Shown here: positions 49,881 to 62,650 of the stretch, piece by piece
How positions within the stretch are numbered: position 1 is the stretch's first letter
How the letters are laid out: each line of letters begins with the position of its first letter
Source: Oasisia sp. SBJ-2009
Taxonomy: Eukaryota > Annelida > Polychaeta > Sabellida > Siboglinidae
Assembly (NCBI GenBank): GCA_964017155.1
Contig: OZ024861.1
Location: 28,902,233 to 28,966,232 of the forward strand
Direction: 5' to 3'
Length of the DNA: 64,000 nt
Translations under genes and position numbers: made by a program
Notes under the pieces: generated by a model
Databases searched by the model: none
Seen by the model: only the letters and a program-made list of their open reading frames with translations
What the model was told of the DNA's origin: nothing

Positions 49881-51240
49881 ATTAGATGATCGAAGCAGGG
49901 CAGTGTTTTTTACAGGAGTAAGCAATGAATGTAAATTGATGGTCGCTAACAGGAAAGTGCTTGGACAATAATAGTAGGCCTAGATATCGTAAAGATGATA
50001 CGAATACGATATAGGACAGGAAGTCAAAGCAGAGACTTTAGAAGCGGCATCGAACAGGTAAAACGTGGATACATAGTCACAAATCTTGCTAAGCAATTAC
50101 GAACACGTCGTAATTTTGTAGTATCCCGAATGGCAATATTGTCTAAAAGGGAATATTCTAGCTACTAGTCACTTGACTCTAATGTTACAGAAAATGCGGT
50201 CTTCTTATAACATGCACGGTGTCAAGTCATGGATGGTTTCCGACCAACGCATTTCAAAAATTCCCCAGCAGCGCTGTTCAGAACATGTATCAGTAACTGT
50301 AAGGGACGTATAAGTCATGATATAATTACTGTACGAAAGTTACACAGGTCCACACAGTACCACCAATCTACACCATTAAATACCTAGTAATTTAACCGAG
50401 TAACACAAAATTAGCTACCAATAAATTATTATATTATAAAATATGGTAACATGCTAACGAGAAAACAAAAAATGAAAAAAAAGTTCCGGTGGTTCGTGGA
50501 TTCGAACTGGCCACCTTTGGCGTGAGTATCGGAAGTGTGATTTTTGAACGTAATATTTTTGAAATACTGTTTAATATGAAATATAAATTAGATTTTTCAA
50601 TAACCACGAAAGAAAACAACGGTGGCCGGATGCTATCTCGATACCCGGGCTATAATACGTGCCTGCCGCGCCAAGCTGCCGTCAAGACGCCCGAGGATCG
50701 AGTCCAGTACGCACACCCCTGTGCCATCCAGCCATACGCGCAAATCATGTTCGATTTGCCTATAAATCCGAAAGAAAGAAGTAAAAAAAAACACCGAGTA
50801 TGACGTCATTAACGTGTTATATGTTTTTTTTAAGTAATTCTTTTTTTCACATTTTAATGTTGGGACAGAAATCAGCAGAGAAACCTACCCCATGCGATTA
50901 CAAAGTAAACTTATATTTGAAAGATCAAAATAAAGTCAACATTCTTGTGACGACACCACACCAGTACGTCGCCGTTAACGTCACGTTATTAAAAGACAAA
51001 CGTTTCACGTTGGATTTACGTACTTTTTCTTATTGTTTGTAAAACGTTCAACTGTGTGGTGATCAAAGCGTCGAGTCTAACCAACCATAACTATCAACTT
51101 GCTGTTTCTATTTCGCTATAACTAATTAACCTATAGAAATGATGCTTAAAAGTTCCATTCTCGGTTAAAATATAATTGATAAAAACGACATACATGTAGT
51201 AAAAATGAGAGTATAAATGTCTCGTGTGTAACCGGAGACG
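49881..51240. other. intergenic, weak SINE-like remnants
   Basis: GTGGATTCGAACTGGCCACC (50495-50515) is a reversed B-box-like sequence, and 50640-50770 is GC-richer with GAGTCCAGTACGC. A degraded SINE is possible. No gene. Confidence 0.4.
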
Positions 51241-51420
51241 GAAGGTATCAGTACATAACGAACATACCCAGCGACGTTTGTCTGGGGTCAATTCTGGGAT
51301 CGACATTGTTCACAATGTTGGTCAGCGAAAAACCAGGACACAACGACATTGCAGACAACATCAAGTTCTACGGCAACACTGATATATGATATTAACTGCT
51401 CCAACTCTCTACAAGAAGAT
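51240..51420 (+). pseudogene. short reverse-transcriptase fragment
   Basis: The frame CLGSILGSTLFTMLVSEKPG followed by HNDIADNIKFYGNTDI resembles the RT motif PQGSxLGPxLFxxxxxD...I...YADD. It is cut off just before the pogo-like element and shows no other domains. Confidence 0.6.
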
Positions 51421-52149
51421 TTACCGAAACTACAACTTACTTGCTTAGTTACTTAGGGGAGACCGGGGCTAGTTGTAACAGGGGTAAGTTGTAACAGAGG
51501 GCTTGCAGACAAAACTACTAATGCAAATTTTTCTGCAAGAAGACAGCATGTTCATCAATAGATTTGAGCATGTCATGTGTAATATCACACGAATCCGTCG
51601 ACACGCCATTAATTTATGCCGTTTTTAAAGAAAACACGTACTATTCTGATTTTTTTCTCAATATTTTCAAGTTAAGTATATGTGTATCCATAATTCACAT
51701 GTTCTGCTTTTTCATTGATGGATGTATTTACGAGTATATTATTGTAACTCTGACATAAGCCTTTAAACAGGATTTGAAGAACATTTTATGCAATATTGTG
51801 TTTTATGAAAAAGACGGGTCGGGGCAAGTTGTAACATTCATCTCGGGGCAAGTTGTATAAACACCGTTTAGGCCGGGAGACAGGTCTAGGTCTCAGGATG
51901 TTTTCTGCTAAGTTTATTTCAATGCCATTTCCTGTTAACCTATACCATGGGCCATCACAAGTTTGTAATAACCACTCCCAAATCGGGGCCTTTTGCCCTC
52001 AACCCCCTTTTCAGGTCTAAAATTAGGTATATTCAAATATTGTGTCAGTGTGACGTCAGAAATAGACATAGAAAAACCATATTTGGCAGAAAGCATCATT
52101 AGATAGTAGGGAATGCTATCATATATGATTTAGGGGCTTTTCACAAAGC

Positions 52150-53465
52150 AATTCCATAATTTGAGCCATTTCGTCTCAAATGGCGGCGGCCGAAGACGAA
52201 CCAACGGAATCGGCCGAACCCTCGCTGCAGGTGCCGGCCAAACCCCAGGGCGCCGAAGCCACGGCGTGCGACCAAACAGTCCCCCCCCCCCGAAAGTGAC
52301 CATCGACGTGCCCCTCTACTTCGACGTGGACATACCAGTAACGTACAACGACAGTTCGACTGACCTCTCGGCGCAGACCGAGAACGACGAGGAGTCCCCT
52401 TCCCCTGACTTTAAAGAGATTAAAGGCAGAAGGATGAAACGGAAGAGAAACAGGGGCGTAGTTTCGTCCCTCTTGAAAAAACATGCTGTTCACTAAACAT
52501 TAGAATGATTTAATGTACGACTACTAATCATACCATTAAGTCATTTAAAGGCAACAGTTACCCGGAGCCCATCCGCCTGAACGCCGGGTGATGACCACGG
52601 AGCCACCGGCAATGCCTACTGGGACGCCAGCCACTGCACTCAGCCGGAGGCGTGACTTCGCGCCACGCCGGACGAGGGTGCTGACCGTCCGCCAGAGCGA
52701 AGTTCCCCGCTTGATCGGCCCGCTGCACACCGCAACCGTGGCGCTAGCCACACCGTTGCCGGCCAGCAACGAGCCGCACCCCCCTTGCCGCTTTCCGCCG
52801 TTGTTACGACGCACGCCGCGCAACCGACGCCGGCAGTTTCACAGTATTCCGACGAGCGCCGCCGATCGTCGTCGGGCGCCCGCCCTGTAACGCGCTCTCG
52901 CGGCTCGTCGCGCCCCGTGCCGACCGCCGCGCGCCTTGTTCCAGCCGCTTTTGGACGCTGGCCCGCCGCCGATCATCGTCCGCTGCCCGGCCACTCGCCG
53001 CCAACCCGCGCTGATTGACGACTGTCATGCGTCGTCTCGCCGCTTGTTTATTACTATTTGTGATTTTAGTAGAACGGACGCTATAAGCGACAGTCGTTAT
53101 TCTTTTCACTCTGACTTTACTCAGTCGAGTAAGTCTCTTGTTTTACCGGCTAGACGCTGGACGCTCAAAGCGTTCGGGACACTAGTTACTCATATGGACT
53201 TATCTATATGAGAGAACGTTGTAGGATGGACAATAGCATTACTATATTGTAATTGAATACCAACATGTTTGACGTATATTTACACTTGTTACATACTATG
53301 TAGTATACTATGTACTATGTACATATCCTAGTAACAGGCGCATCGAGTGTTTATGGTGCTCCTTGTTTTTTGCTCTTGTTTTAATTCATAAATCACGCTT
53401 TTATATGTACATATATGTGAGAGTATGAATAAAACATTGAAAAGACAACAACAACAAAATAATAA
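52150..53465 (+). mobile_element. GC-rich nested retroelement remnant (probable)
   Basis: This block is much richer in GC than the flanking transposon. A frame from 52181 (MAAAEDEPTESAEP) runs into a C10 tract and shifts. After it IDVPLYFDVDIPVTYNDSST leads to a basic KRKRNRG end and a stop at 52494. A second open stretch (about 52790-53018) is Arg/Ser/Pro-rich. It ends AATAAAACATTGAAAAGACA with an ACAACAACAA tail, as in a retrotransposed copy. I do not recognise the family. Confidence 0.5.
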
Positions 53466-54330
53466 TATTTACAAGCCTTTCGAAATGAACAACATTGACT
53501 CTTTTCCAACTAGAAAACTTCCCAAGGCCATAAGCTTCTATTTGGTACCACAATGACCTCTATATCTTGATAATTGTGCCCTCTGTGGGTGAAAAGCCTA
53601 ACGTACTCCCTAAATGACTGAAATTTCAGTTATCGGATTTCGGGTCTTCCAATGTGCTACCATCTTTAATTTTTGGACAATAACCTTGATCTTTAAGTTG
53701 ATTTCATGTCTATCAGTGTTGTTCAAGTTAACTGTGCATATCTGAATTCTATATAAGGTCAAAGTCAACGATAAAGGTCCAAGGTCAATTGATTTTACCC
53801 CCACGCATGGACTGTGTGGGCGCAGAAATCAAGCCATGCTTAACCATGTGGCATGTAGTACCTCGTTCTGAAGCCTGCACATCTAGATGTCGATTCTAGA
53901 CTTTGTCTCGTCATACAATCAAGCAGGATACCCTGGTCGTAAAGGCCCCTAAATGTAATACTGCCCCCCCCCCCCGCTATCTGCCAAATTAGCGACCACG
54001 GAATTACGCTAAATAGTTAAAGTGCTACAGTGATTAGCAATTCTGATGTGGTGAAGAGGCAACCCGAAGGAGCAGTTTTCCATATTGATTGGGACAATTT
54101 CGATCAGTTGGTTTCAGATGTGTATGTAGCATGGTCCGTTCAGTGAGAAATGGAGAACTGGGAGAAACTGGGCGCTTCTGGCTCGAATACTTGGATTGCA
54201 TCTGGCTCGTCTTGTCATTGAACAACGCAAACAAAACGAATGACTACGACAGGTACAAGTCTGCCTAAGCCACATGCCTGTGCAAATCAGCAGAATTGTG
54301 CTTGATTTCTCACATATTACGGCCACTTTC
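53466..54330 (+). other. pogo-like element interior without clear coding
   Basis: Mixed sequence, with a C-run at 53967-53976. Around 54150-54240 a broken frame WLEYLDCIWLVLSLNNANKT resembles invertebrate repeat ORFs but has stops nearby. Confidence 0.45.
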
Positions 54331-54339
54331 TAGAACACA

Positions 54340-54842
54340 TTGAGAAAACGCACCCTGGTTCAGAGAAACTGCTGCGTGCTGGGGCTATCAGTGTTGCCAG
54401 ATCGCACTATCCGCTGCCACACTGATAAAACAATAGAAGAGACAGCTATGAAGTGGCTCAAGTCTATATCAGGTTCTGGTACATATTCTGCTGGAATCAG
54501 CGGTATCACCAGTAATTATGAAGCAAGTCAACGTCACCCTTTGACTGTGCATGCCAAGGGAGAAATTGCTCGAAAACAGACAGGCCCCTAGAGCAGCGCG
54601 AGCTACAGGATGCAGTAGTAATTAAGCGAAAACTGCCACTGACGAAAGGCAAAGGCAAAGCGCTCGTCAAGAAAACAAAATCAGTGGAATGGTTCTGCTT
54701 AGTATGTGACGAGAATTACGCCGACAGCAGGTCGCATGAACAGTGGATCCAGTGTCAGATGTGCCTGAGATGGGCACACACTGAATGTACCACAGGCGAC
54801 GACACACATCTGTGTCACTTGTGCGACTCTGACAGCGAGTAG
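54340..54842 (+). pseudogene. degenerate transposase-associated C-terminal zinc-finger ORF
   Basis: The first frame (54340-54591) contains TIEETAMKWLKSISGSGTYS. After a stop and frame change, 54600-54842 reads LPLTKGKGKALVKKTKSVEW, FCLVCDENYADSRSHEQWIQ, CQMCLRWAHTECTTGDDTHL and CHLCDSDSE. The Cys4-His-Cys3 pattern (C..C, C..C, H..C, C..C) is PHD-like and matches the terminal finger of pogo-like transposases. The DDE domain was not found. Confidence 0.6.
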
Positions 54843-55550
54843 GCCATATTCGTCAGGTTCCTGTCGTTGCCGATCTGATGATATATGTCATACAAGTCTT
54901 GTTTTTAATTTCGATTTTCATCTTTCTTTTTAATTTTATTGTGGAAAGGAATACCTAACGAGTGTGCATAATTGCCCATTGCATTCACAATATACGTTAC
55001 ATCAGATATTTAGTTAAATCATGCGACTAATTACTGGGCCTACTGTGTTTTGGCAATTATAAATAACCATCACATGTTTGTAATCGAAATGATTGTTATT
55101 GCAATTTCTGGTTAAAAAAACCTATGTTTTGTTTGGTCAGATACTGTGTTTAAAAGCTGAACTCCAATACGGAATATACTATATATACAATGATACATCG
55201 TTATTATTAAGTCTCAAATAGTGTATATAGCCTACAGAAAGCAGTAGCATCAATTGTGTAATTTTATGTTGTGTTACAACTTACCTCAATAGTAAAACAT
55301 ACGTGTTACAACTTACCCCGTACTCTGTTACAACTTGCCCCGTATCGGGGTAAGTTGTAACACTTTAGGACACCTCATATAATATATCATACCGTAAATG
55401 TGAAATATCCCAGACAATTAATTATCTCCAGTTAACTGCGGGAGATATGTGAGGACCTCTTGGCATAAAAAAAAGTTTCGATCGGTTACGAAACCCTCCC
55501 GCAATCCTGAAATATGTTGTTTTTGTTACAACTATAGCCCCGGTCTCCCC

Positions 55551-55605
<55 letters not shown>
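55551..55605. repeat. (GTTA)n tetranucleotide repeat
   Basis: About 13 copies of TAGT. On the - strand it reads (CTAA)n and follows the 3' end of the LINE fragment at 55606-55970, so it is probably that element's tail. Confidence 0.9.
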
Positions 55606-55970
55606 ACTTACACTTAGTTCCTTCAAGTTCTTTCAGGACATCGGGCGACGGGCTTTCTCCATCTAGTACGAGATTTCGCACATGTTTTGGCTTAATTCCA
55701 CGTAATTTCCATTCATGTCAGATTGTTTTAAATGTCTTGCGCCAGGACTTAGTCGCCTTTCCTCTCTTTCTATTGCCATCTCCAGACACCAACTCCATCG
55801 CAACATGTGTTGTACGATCTCTTGATAAGCGTGGTTTATGTCCACCTACAAGTTTGGTAGTAAATGTTGCATATGAACTAACATACTGACAAATATCAAG
55901 TTCTCCATCTCGGACAAACCCACAAAGTGAATACCACACGAGAAAGTACAGCGAACCATACACAAGCTCG
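55606..55970 (-). pseudogene. LINE C-terminus on the minus strand
   Basis: The - strand frames read SGDGNRKRGKATKSWRKTFK and, after a frameshift, HEWKLRGIKPKHVRNLVLDG and ESPSPDVLKELEGTKCKSN before a stop. The G(N/K)RxRGxxxxxW motif is the usual C-terminal end of RTE/jockey-like LINEs. A (CTAA)n tail follows. Confidence 0.55.
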
Positions 55971-56494
55971 ACGCAGTGACCTCATAGAAAGGAGACATCA
56001 TCCACCTACAACTCGACTTCTTTGACTCCGGCGAGAACAGTGTCAAGAAGGCAGAACATTCCGGCATCTAAACAATGCGAGTTTCCTACTGCTTTACTAG
56101 GCAATGCTCAGACCCTATCCGAATATGCAGCCGGTGTCTAGCAAAAGCCCAAGATCTTATCGAGACGTGCAACACGACCAGTGCCTGAGAACATAAGGAC
56201 TGATCGAATAATCACACAGGACACCCAATAATCAAAGTACGTGACCACATTTTGCACTCTGTCCGCCGACGCAGACGTTGCTGAAGGCCTCTGGCATCAC
56301 AACAGGCCTCAGACAAATATTAGCAACACAGACACCAACAGGCACCAGACAGTGTTACCATTTCTGTAGTAGGATCCTGGGTTCACTCTCGGAACACACA
56401 GTCCAGGCGCAAACCGTCATTCAACTGAATTCCCTCCTCCGAAGAGACTGGAGAGAACATAATCTATGACTACAACTTCACCTATTAGTATACA
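55971..56494. other. no gene recognised
   Basis: Mixed-composition sequence with short open stretches on both strands. None resembles a known family. Confidence 0.5.
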
Positions 56495-56569
56495 CATACG
56501 CACGCACGCACGCACGCCCACACACAACACACACACTCACACACATTCACACTAACACAAACTCACGTA

Positions 56570-56601
<32 letters not shown>

Positions 56602-56609
56602 CACGCACG

Positions 56610-56643
<34 letters not shown>
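56495..56643 (+). repeat. (CA)n/(CGCA)n microsatellite
   Basis: Runs of ACGCACGC and ACACAC alternate in four blocks. Confidence 0.96.
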
Positions 56644-56645
<2 letters not shown>

Positions 56646-57850
56646 ATGTTCCCCCACGGGGTAGACCAGGAGTGTCTTGCCACTGCTCGCACTAGAGCTG
56701 TATGTGCTCGAACTCCGACGCAGCCGTCAGATGGCACCACTGTTTCGATTAATTCACAGGTTTACGTGTATAATAAAAATAATGTTTATATAGTATTAAG
56801 TCATACAATTAAATATTTACAAAATAAAAGGTAGAAAATAAAAAACGAGATGAAAAACTAACAACAACAAATTGTCATTTCTGTTTATTTTTGGTATGAC
56901 ATCCTTCACTATAAGTTTAATTTTGAGTATTTATTAGTATTGTTATCTGATAAAAAGGTGTATTATTACTTTATTAAGCGTCTCACTTTACGGGTGATAG
57001 TGAAACGCTTCAATATTGCAGCCACCCCACGGCGCCTGAGTAGCCGAGGACAGCCTTTTGTATGTTGCACCTCTGATGTCGGATTCATGAGAATAAAGGC
57101 GTCATAGTGTCAATTGCCCGTTAGTAATAACAGGGCGCTTTTGATCATTTACGTCATTCTGTTCGGGGTGTGAAATCGTCAGAAAAGGGTGTGCCAGAAT
57201 TGTGCACAACTGACGCAAGTAGGGATAATTACGTGTAAACGGGAATTTCATCATTTATCGTGTGCGGCGACCTATTATATCCCACAAGACGACGGGGCTC
57301 ATGCGCTGTGGTCCAGTCAGTCTGTGGTATAACCTCAAACAAATTACACTAGTAAGCTTGATGGCATTTATAGATTCCACATTACGTTTTTATTACCAGA
57401 TAAAAACTAGGTGGAATATTGTCATTTCCACATGTTGTCAAATGATCGTAGGTCTCATTAGTTAAGGGGCAGAGTCTACAGTCTACACGCAGCCAATTCG
57501 CATTGTGTAACTTATTTCACATTACCGCCGGGAGTGGACGGATTTCTAACACTTGTCTGTGCAGTCGGGTAGACTCGACGCCAGCCGAGTGAACTGGAGT
57601 GTGACGACTTCCTCCTAACATGACGAGGCCGCGACAAGGAATGTTCGTCTGGCTGTGTGCGACGTAAACCGGTCGCACGGTTTGACACGCCAGCTGGGTT
57701 AAGTATGGGAATGATTTTTTCGAGCAAATTGTGAAGAGACCCAAGCGTTGCTGGATTGTCGGGTAAAAAAATACCGCATTCAGCATGTCTACAACAATGA
57801 CCCAACGTCTACTGCCATTTGAGAAAGACGTCAAGGGCATAGCGCCTTGC
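56644..57850. other. intergenic, no gene recognised
   Basis: AT-rich to 56990, then unique moderate-GC sequence to 57850. A short inverted pair GCGTCTCACTTTACGGGTGA / GTGAAACGC is at 56980-57009. No coding similarity noted. Confidence 0.5.
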
Positions 57851-57856
57851 AAGTCA

Positions 57857-57960
57857 TATGACTTCTGCTATGTCCCTTTAACAACAGCACCGATATTACA
57901 TTGTATTGTCGTTACCATTTAACAACAGCACCGATATTACATTGTATTGTCGTTACCATT
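57857..57960 (+). repeat. 51-bp tandem duplication
   Basis: TTTAACAACAGCACCGATAT followed by TACATTGTATTGTCGTTACC occurs twice in succession just before the ATTC array. It belongs to the 3' end of a likely retroposon (AAATAAACTTTCATTC tail). Confidence 0.88.
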
Positions 57961-58022
57961 ATGTATTGTATTATTTTCCATACTATGTTGTATATTCCTG
58001 TGTTGCTGTTGTTAAATAAACT

Positions 58023-58213
58023 TTCATTCATTCATTCATTCATTCATTCATTCATTCATTCATTCATTCATTCATTCATTCATTCATTCATTCATTCATT
58101 CATTCATTCATTCATTCATTCATTCATTCATTCATTCATTCATTCATTCATTCATTCATTCATTCATTCATTCATTCATTCATTCATTCATTCATTCATT
58201 CATTCATTCATTC
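58023..58213 (+). repeat. (ATTC)n microsatellite, about 47 copies
   Basis: An almost perfect tetranucleotide run follows GTTAAATAAACTTTC, so it probably expanded from a retroposon tail. Confidence 0.97.
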
Positions 58214-58615
58214 AGCGCAGCACAGCACAGCACAGCACAGCACAGCACAGCACAGCACAGCACAGCACAGCACAGCACAGCACAGCACAGCACAGCACAG
58301 CACAGCACAGCACAGCACAGCACAGCACAGCACAGCACAGCACAGCACAGCACAGCACAGCACAGCACAGCACAGCACAGCACAGCACAGCACAGCACAG
58401 CACAGCACAGCACAGCACAGCACAGCACAGCACAGCACAGCACAGCACAGCACAGCACAGCACAGCACAGCACAGCACAGCACAGCACAGCACAGCACAG
58501 CACAGCACAGCACAGCACAGCACAGCACAGCACAGCACAGCACAGCACAGCACAGCACAGCACAGCACAGCACAGCACAGCACAGCACAGCACAGCACAG
58601 CACAGCACAGCACAG
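58214..58615 (+). repeat. (CACAG)n pentanucleotide array, left part
   Basis: About 80 perfect copies begin directly at the end of the ATTC run. The five-base period is open in all frames and gives HSTAQ or AVLCC peptides with no significance. Confidence 0.98.
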
Positions 58616-58890
58616 CCCCTTACAAAAAATAGCATTCAAATACCATTGAATGGTACTAGGTAGTATAATGGCCAACGGTATTTGAATGGTATCTGAATGG
58701 TATCTGAATGTTTTTTTTATGATATTTTGTATTCTGTGTACCGTTCAGTGGTATCTTAAATTACCGTTGAGCGTACCACTGAGTCCTGCTGAAATATCAT
58801 TGAATGGTCCAATGGTACTCAATGGTATTCAGTGGTATTCAATGGTATTCAATGGTATTCAATGGTATACCATTGCACTTTTTGTAAGGG
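58616..58890. mobile_element. 275-bp MITE inserted in the CACAG array
   Basis: The ends CCCCTTACAAAAAATAGCA and the mirror TGCACTTTTTGTAAGGGG are inverted repeats. The interior is built from AATGGTATTCAATGGTAT and its complement TACCATTGAATGGTA. CACAG array lies on both sides. Confidence 0.85.
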
Positions 58891-59205
58891 GCACAGCACA
58901 GCACAGCACAGCACAGCACAGCACAGCACAGCACAGCACAGCACAGCACAGCACAGCACAGCACAGCACAGCACAGCACAGCACAGCACAGCACAGCACA
59001 GCACAGCACAGCACAGCACAGCACAGCACAGCACAGCACAGCACAGCACAGCACAGCACAGCACAGCACAGCACAGCACAGCACAGCACAGCACAGCACA
59101 GCACAGCACAGCACAGCACAGCACAGCACAGCACAGCACAGCACAGCACAGCACAGCACAGCACAGCACAGCACAGCACAGCACAGCACAGCACAGCACA
59201 GCACA
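58891..59205 (+). repeat. (CACAG)n pentanucleotide array, right part
   Basis: About 63 copies, same unit and orientation as the left part. The MITE therefore probably split one array of roughly 143 units. Confidence 0.98.
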
Positions 59206-59690
59206 TACAGCCGAAGCTTCATGAAATGTACGACACCTGGCTCAGTCAGAAGGCAGACGAGATTCAAATTCAGACGTGTACTGACAGGCACCCATACACA
59301 CAGTGCACATGTATATAATGAAATGTTTTACACACTGTTGTTTGCATAACCATACAAATAAATCAAATACATATATAGTACACAAATTACTAAACTACGA
59401 CATCAAAAAGGTGAGGGGCAACATGCCACAGGCACGGCTCATAATGAGGAGTGACCCCTCACCCAAGGCCACATTTACTGACAGTTGTAATAACGCTGCA
59501 ACAGCTCATAGGTCAGCTATAATTTTGACGAAACCCGGATATTTTTAGTTAAAAAAAGCTCAGTTTTGTTTTAGGATGTCTAGTAAGGTATCCTGGACTA
59601 ACAAAAAATTCCATAAAACATTCTGATTTTTGAAAATCATTTTATGTGGTATGCAAAGTCAACCAATTTTTTTTTGCCTTGATCCTGGTT
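59206..59690. other. no gene recognised
   Basis: Unique sequence after the CACAG array. Short open stretches on + strand look like chance. Confidence 0.5.
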
Positions 59691-60120
59691 GATCTTAGTC
59701 TCGCTTAACCGACTGTTGGTCGGCGGCTTAAGTACGCCGAGAAGACAGTCTGGTGACTTTGCCGGCGTTTGAATGCTCTCCGTGTGGGCTAAACAATGCT
59801 GCCACCTCACGGATACTGGTTAATCCTGCCGTAATTCCTATTGTATACACAACTGCAAATTTTTATTTTTATTATTTTTGTGTTAATATAAATTTAATTT
59901 TAATAGTTTTTATAATACAACATTATCTGATGAAAAGGGTTTTCTTCAAAATTCGACCTGAGAACCAATCAGTCTACCCTTATCTGGGGTAAGGCCGCCC
60001 TGGTGGTTACAACTGCAGCCCATTAATTGCCCAGGCAGAGTTGAGGGACTGAAAAGTGCTGCCACCTCACGGAGTCTGGGTAACCGAGGCTAGGTTGATT
60101 TATTAGCGAGACTTAGTCGT
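59691..60120. repeat. possible inverted-repeat element
   Basis: GATCTTAGTCTCGCTTAA near the left and TTAGCGAGACTTAGTC near the right are complementary. The phrase GCTGCCACCTCACGGA is repeated inside (59799 and 60059). Ends and target duplication are not clear. Confidence 0.45.
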
Positions 60121-60330
60121 CGGAATCGAGGTGGCTTCGGAGGCTGAGCCCCATCATTATCGCAATACGGATATTATTTGATACTTGTACGCTATAACGA
60201 CTAAAGTGTATCGATGCACGTAAACTTCACAGTCTCTCCAATCGTCATCATTTTGACCATGCGAAAAGCGAGCGCGTTGTGGCGCCTTTGTAATGAAGAT
60301 GTATGAATGGGAACATTGAATAAATAATGC

Positions 60331-60798
<468 letters not shown>

Positions 60799-62395
60799 CC
60801 CTGTTCGAAAGCGCTGTTACAAAAACATAAAAATAGCACTTAAAAACCAAGGATTCTAAAAACTGTCAACTTAAATAAGGACTTAATCCAGCAGATATTA
60901 AATACGTATTGCTCACGGCACTAACTAACTTGTAAACATATTGTCCAGCCACATATGGACACTGTCACCTTAGATGAGGCCACAGAGAAGCTGGGGCGGG
61001 GCTGGACACAGTCACCTCTAGGGAAAGCGTTAGCGCACATCCTTGTAAGCCCTACATCGCTATATATGATAACAGCAGGGAGTCGGGATAACTGTGGAGC
61101 CAATGGCTGCATGGCACCGCATATCAAGATACTTCATTTTTAATTCCTCTGTCAACAGAGGAAGTTCGTTTCACGGAGCAGCCAGTGTTTAACCGCGTGT
61201 TCCCCTCCCACCTGCCCCATTTGCTCCAGCTTGGATTGGTCTCTTTCTTTACGGCTTCCTTATGGTTGCCGTGTGTTGCTTAATTTTGTCGTTTGTTGTT
61301 GTTGTTACAACTTCCCAGGGGTTTTAGGGCGAGGACATGTGTGCATGTACCTATCGCTTTCTCATTGTCTTTCTATACATGGGCTTAAACTGATTGCATT
61401 ATGTGGTACACTGCTGGTAGCAAGAGGAAGTGCGCCCCTACGTCAGTTGGGGTTATAGGCGCCTTGAGAGTACTTTGCGGCTCTTTCACGGTATTTCATG
61501 TTGCATATATATCTAGATGTTTATTTGTACTATGGGGGTGGTTTCTGGCCCCTATATTTATTTTGCCTAGATAGCTAGTTGCTTAGATAATTTCTCGTGC
61601 AATCCACATTGACATACATGACATAATGCTTTTAAGGAGATTAGCTTTATTTATCTAGGCCAACGGCAATGCTCATAGTCTTGTTTACTATGTCACTTCT
61701 CTTTATTTGTGTAATTAAAGGGCATTGCCATTTTCCACCCACACTTGTTTCTGTTCTTTCTTGCTATCTCACGCTCCATAAATTGAGCAAAGCACAGCAG
61801 GCTCCCATTACTTTTATTTAGTACAGTATATACCGGTGAGCAAAATTATTATAAAGAAAAAACTTAAAAAGAAATAAATTAAACACTATAAATTTAAAGT
61901 AATAAATACAGCAAAGAATAAAAATACATAAGCAAATAAATAAAACATTCTAAAACAACAAGAGTCGAGCGACAACAATAAATAGCGCACCATAGACTAT
62001 TGGCATAGTGGCATTACAAAACACCACTCACGTCATATTGACCACACTGCACTGAGATGCTTCGTGTTGACGCCACACATTTAAGTTTAACCCGCATTAA
62101 ATGACGTTTCGTGTATACGCTATATAGGTCACTGTGTGTGTTTGCTAGGGCTTTACAACGCGATGCGAGGGATTCCCCTCGATGACGAGGTCTAAGCCAA
62201 TCAGCTAATTTATAAATGCCACCAAAGGCATTTTTCGTCTTTTGCACCCTTTTATCTTAAAATGGCATACTATGTGAAAATAAGTTGATAGGTAGTTGAG
62301 AAAATTAATAATAATTTTTGTTAGTTTATAGGGAACTATTGGTACACTGGACTTATTAATTTAAAATTTGGAGGGATTCAGAATACAACTTTAAA
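60799..62395. other. intergenic, no gene recognised
   Basis: A short open stretch at 60955-61143 and retroposon-like text GGCGCCTTGAGAGTACTTTG (61460) are the only points of note. Confidence 0.5.
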
Positions 62396-62650
62396 CGAGA
62401 GTCAACGTTCAGGAATGAAACGCTGGTTTGAATACCTTATGAATCTTCAAGAGTCTTTTAAAGTGGTATAGAGAGTCATATTTGTGCATATCGTGTCGAA
62501 GATCATTCCACAGGTGATGAGCAGCGATGGAGAAGTCTCGATCGCCGTCCTGGCCGAGATGTACCCTGCGTACACTCAGTGGGGCATCACATGACGATTA
62601 CAACATTCTGCTGGGCTGGTAAAATGGAGCAGTTCTGTTGTGTATCTCAG
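62396..62650 (-). pseudogene. LINE C-terminal fragment on the minus strand
   Basis: The - strand frame reads LSVRRVHLGQDGDRDFSIAA and HHLWNDLRHDMHKYDSLYHF, then KRLLKIHKVFKPAFHS and a stop. The R(D/A)FS(I/V)AAxxLWNxL signature ends many CR1/L2-like reverse transcriptases. Nothing upstream is preserved. Confidence 0.72.

Larger units (their letters stand above)
51456..55550 (+). mobile_element. pogo-like DNA transposon, 4,095 bp, terminal inverted repeats, TA target site
   Basis: The left end GGGGAGACCGGGGCTAGTTG and the reverse complement of the right end (GGGGAGACCGGGGCTATAGT) match. TA flanks both sides (51454-51455 and 55551-55552). The subterminal motif GGGGCAAGTTGTAAC and its variants recur several times at both ends. 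A degenerate C-terminal zinc-finger coding stretch (54600-54842) is of the kind found in pogo/Tigger-like transposases. The element sits in a GTTA repeat. Confidence 0.82.

Noticed and set aside
58021..59318. Long open frames giving HSTAQ, AVLCC or SFIH repeats
   Set aside because: They are translations of ATTC and CACAG microsatellites, open in several frames on both strands, with no codon or family evidence.
60955..61143. 62-residue frame MDTVTLDEATEKLGRGW
   Set aside because: Starts like a protein but has no splice partner or recognisable family, and the stretch is short.
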